NCBI RefSeq assembly: GCF_010672525.1
Contig: NZ_JAAHGH010000059.1
Span: 1 to 44,104, forward strand
Reading direction: 5' to 3'
Length of the DNA: 44,104 nt
From: Okeania sp. SIO2B3
GTDB lineage: Bacteria; Cyanobacteriota; Cyanobacteriia; Cyanobacteriales; Microcoleaceae
Every line of letters starts with the position of its first letter. Position 1 is the first letter of the stretch. Below the pieces are notes generated by a model. That model was not told the origin of the DNA, searched no databases, and saw only the letters and a program-made list of their open reading frames with translations. Both the position numbers and the translations under genes were made by a program. Below are positions 44,053 to 44,104 of this stretch, in pieces.

Positions 44053-44104
44053 TTGTAATTATAGAATTATAAATCTATACTATATAACCTGATTATATAT
44101 GACA

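Noticed and set aside
43767-44058. ORFs on both strands at the GATGGGGA repeat
   Set aside because: They are low-complexity translations of a microsatellite next to cobH.
1-44104. tRNA or rRNA genes
   Set aside because: I scanned for T-loop-like GGTTCRAATCC strings and conserved rRNA segments and saw none. A covariance-model search would be needed to exclude a divergent tRNA.

Overview
The window looks like chromosomal DNA of a filamentous cyanobacterium. HIP1 octamers (GCGATCGC) are scattered throughout. The genes are typical of cyanobacteria: a serine/threonine kinase with a membrane tail, very long PAS/GAF/CBS hybrid histidine kinases, Uma2 nucleases, an Rpn-like nuclease with a DUF4351-type tail, a PEP-CTERM integral membrane protein and CobH. 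The intergenic DNA is AT-rich and full of short dispersed repeats and MITE-like inverted-repeat elements. The repeat load suggests a large oscillatorialean-type genome, but the genus cannot be fixed from this sequence.

Layout. 1-1057: repeat-rich, gene-free DNA with a GC-rich island. 1058-2530: leucyl aminopeptidase pepA. 2531-3309: nested inverted repeats, a nine-copy 23-bp tandem array and two overlapping palindromic elements. 3310-7948 (minus strand): a four-gene membrane-microdomain cluster with two NfeD-like OB-fold proteins followed by two flotillin/SPFH proteins. 8228-9829 (minus): a fusion of a short-chain dehydrogenase with a phytanoyl-CoA-dioxygenase-like domain. 10-13 kb: an 11-codon-period tandem repeat, a small hypothetical ORF and an alpha/beta hydrolase with a polytopic membrane tail. 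13.6-17.3 kb: a Uma2 nuclease and a 931-aa VIT/vWA PEP-CTERM membrane protein. 17.4-22.0 kb: a toxin-antitoxin graveyard (two antitoxins kept, both toxins broken, two interrupted antitoxin-like pseudogenes), a TPR protein and an Rpn-like nuclease. 22.09-23.19 kb: a 12-unit tandem array whose units carry an 18-bp palindrome and a HIP1 site. 23.4-24.8 kb: a serine/threonine kinase.

25.6-42.9 kb is a signalling island with five histidine kinases. They are a CHASE-type kinase, a 2364-aa CBS/GAF/PAS hybrid kinase behind a consensus sigma-70 promoter, and a tightly packed three-gene set of hybrid kinases with touching or overlapping reading frames. No DNA-binding response regulator is present. An IS200/IS605-type element with a broken tnpA and an intact tnpB separates the giant kinase from the three-gene set. 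The window closes with cobH (cobalamin pathway) and a degenerate MITE.

The observations most worth a second look are the 76-bp palindrome/HIP1 array; a roughly 23-bp dispersed repeat that sits in frame inside both tnpA and tnpB; the NfeD/flotillin four-gene cluster; the dehydrogenase-dioxygenase fusion; and several genes whose C-termini are encoded by intergenic-type repeats.
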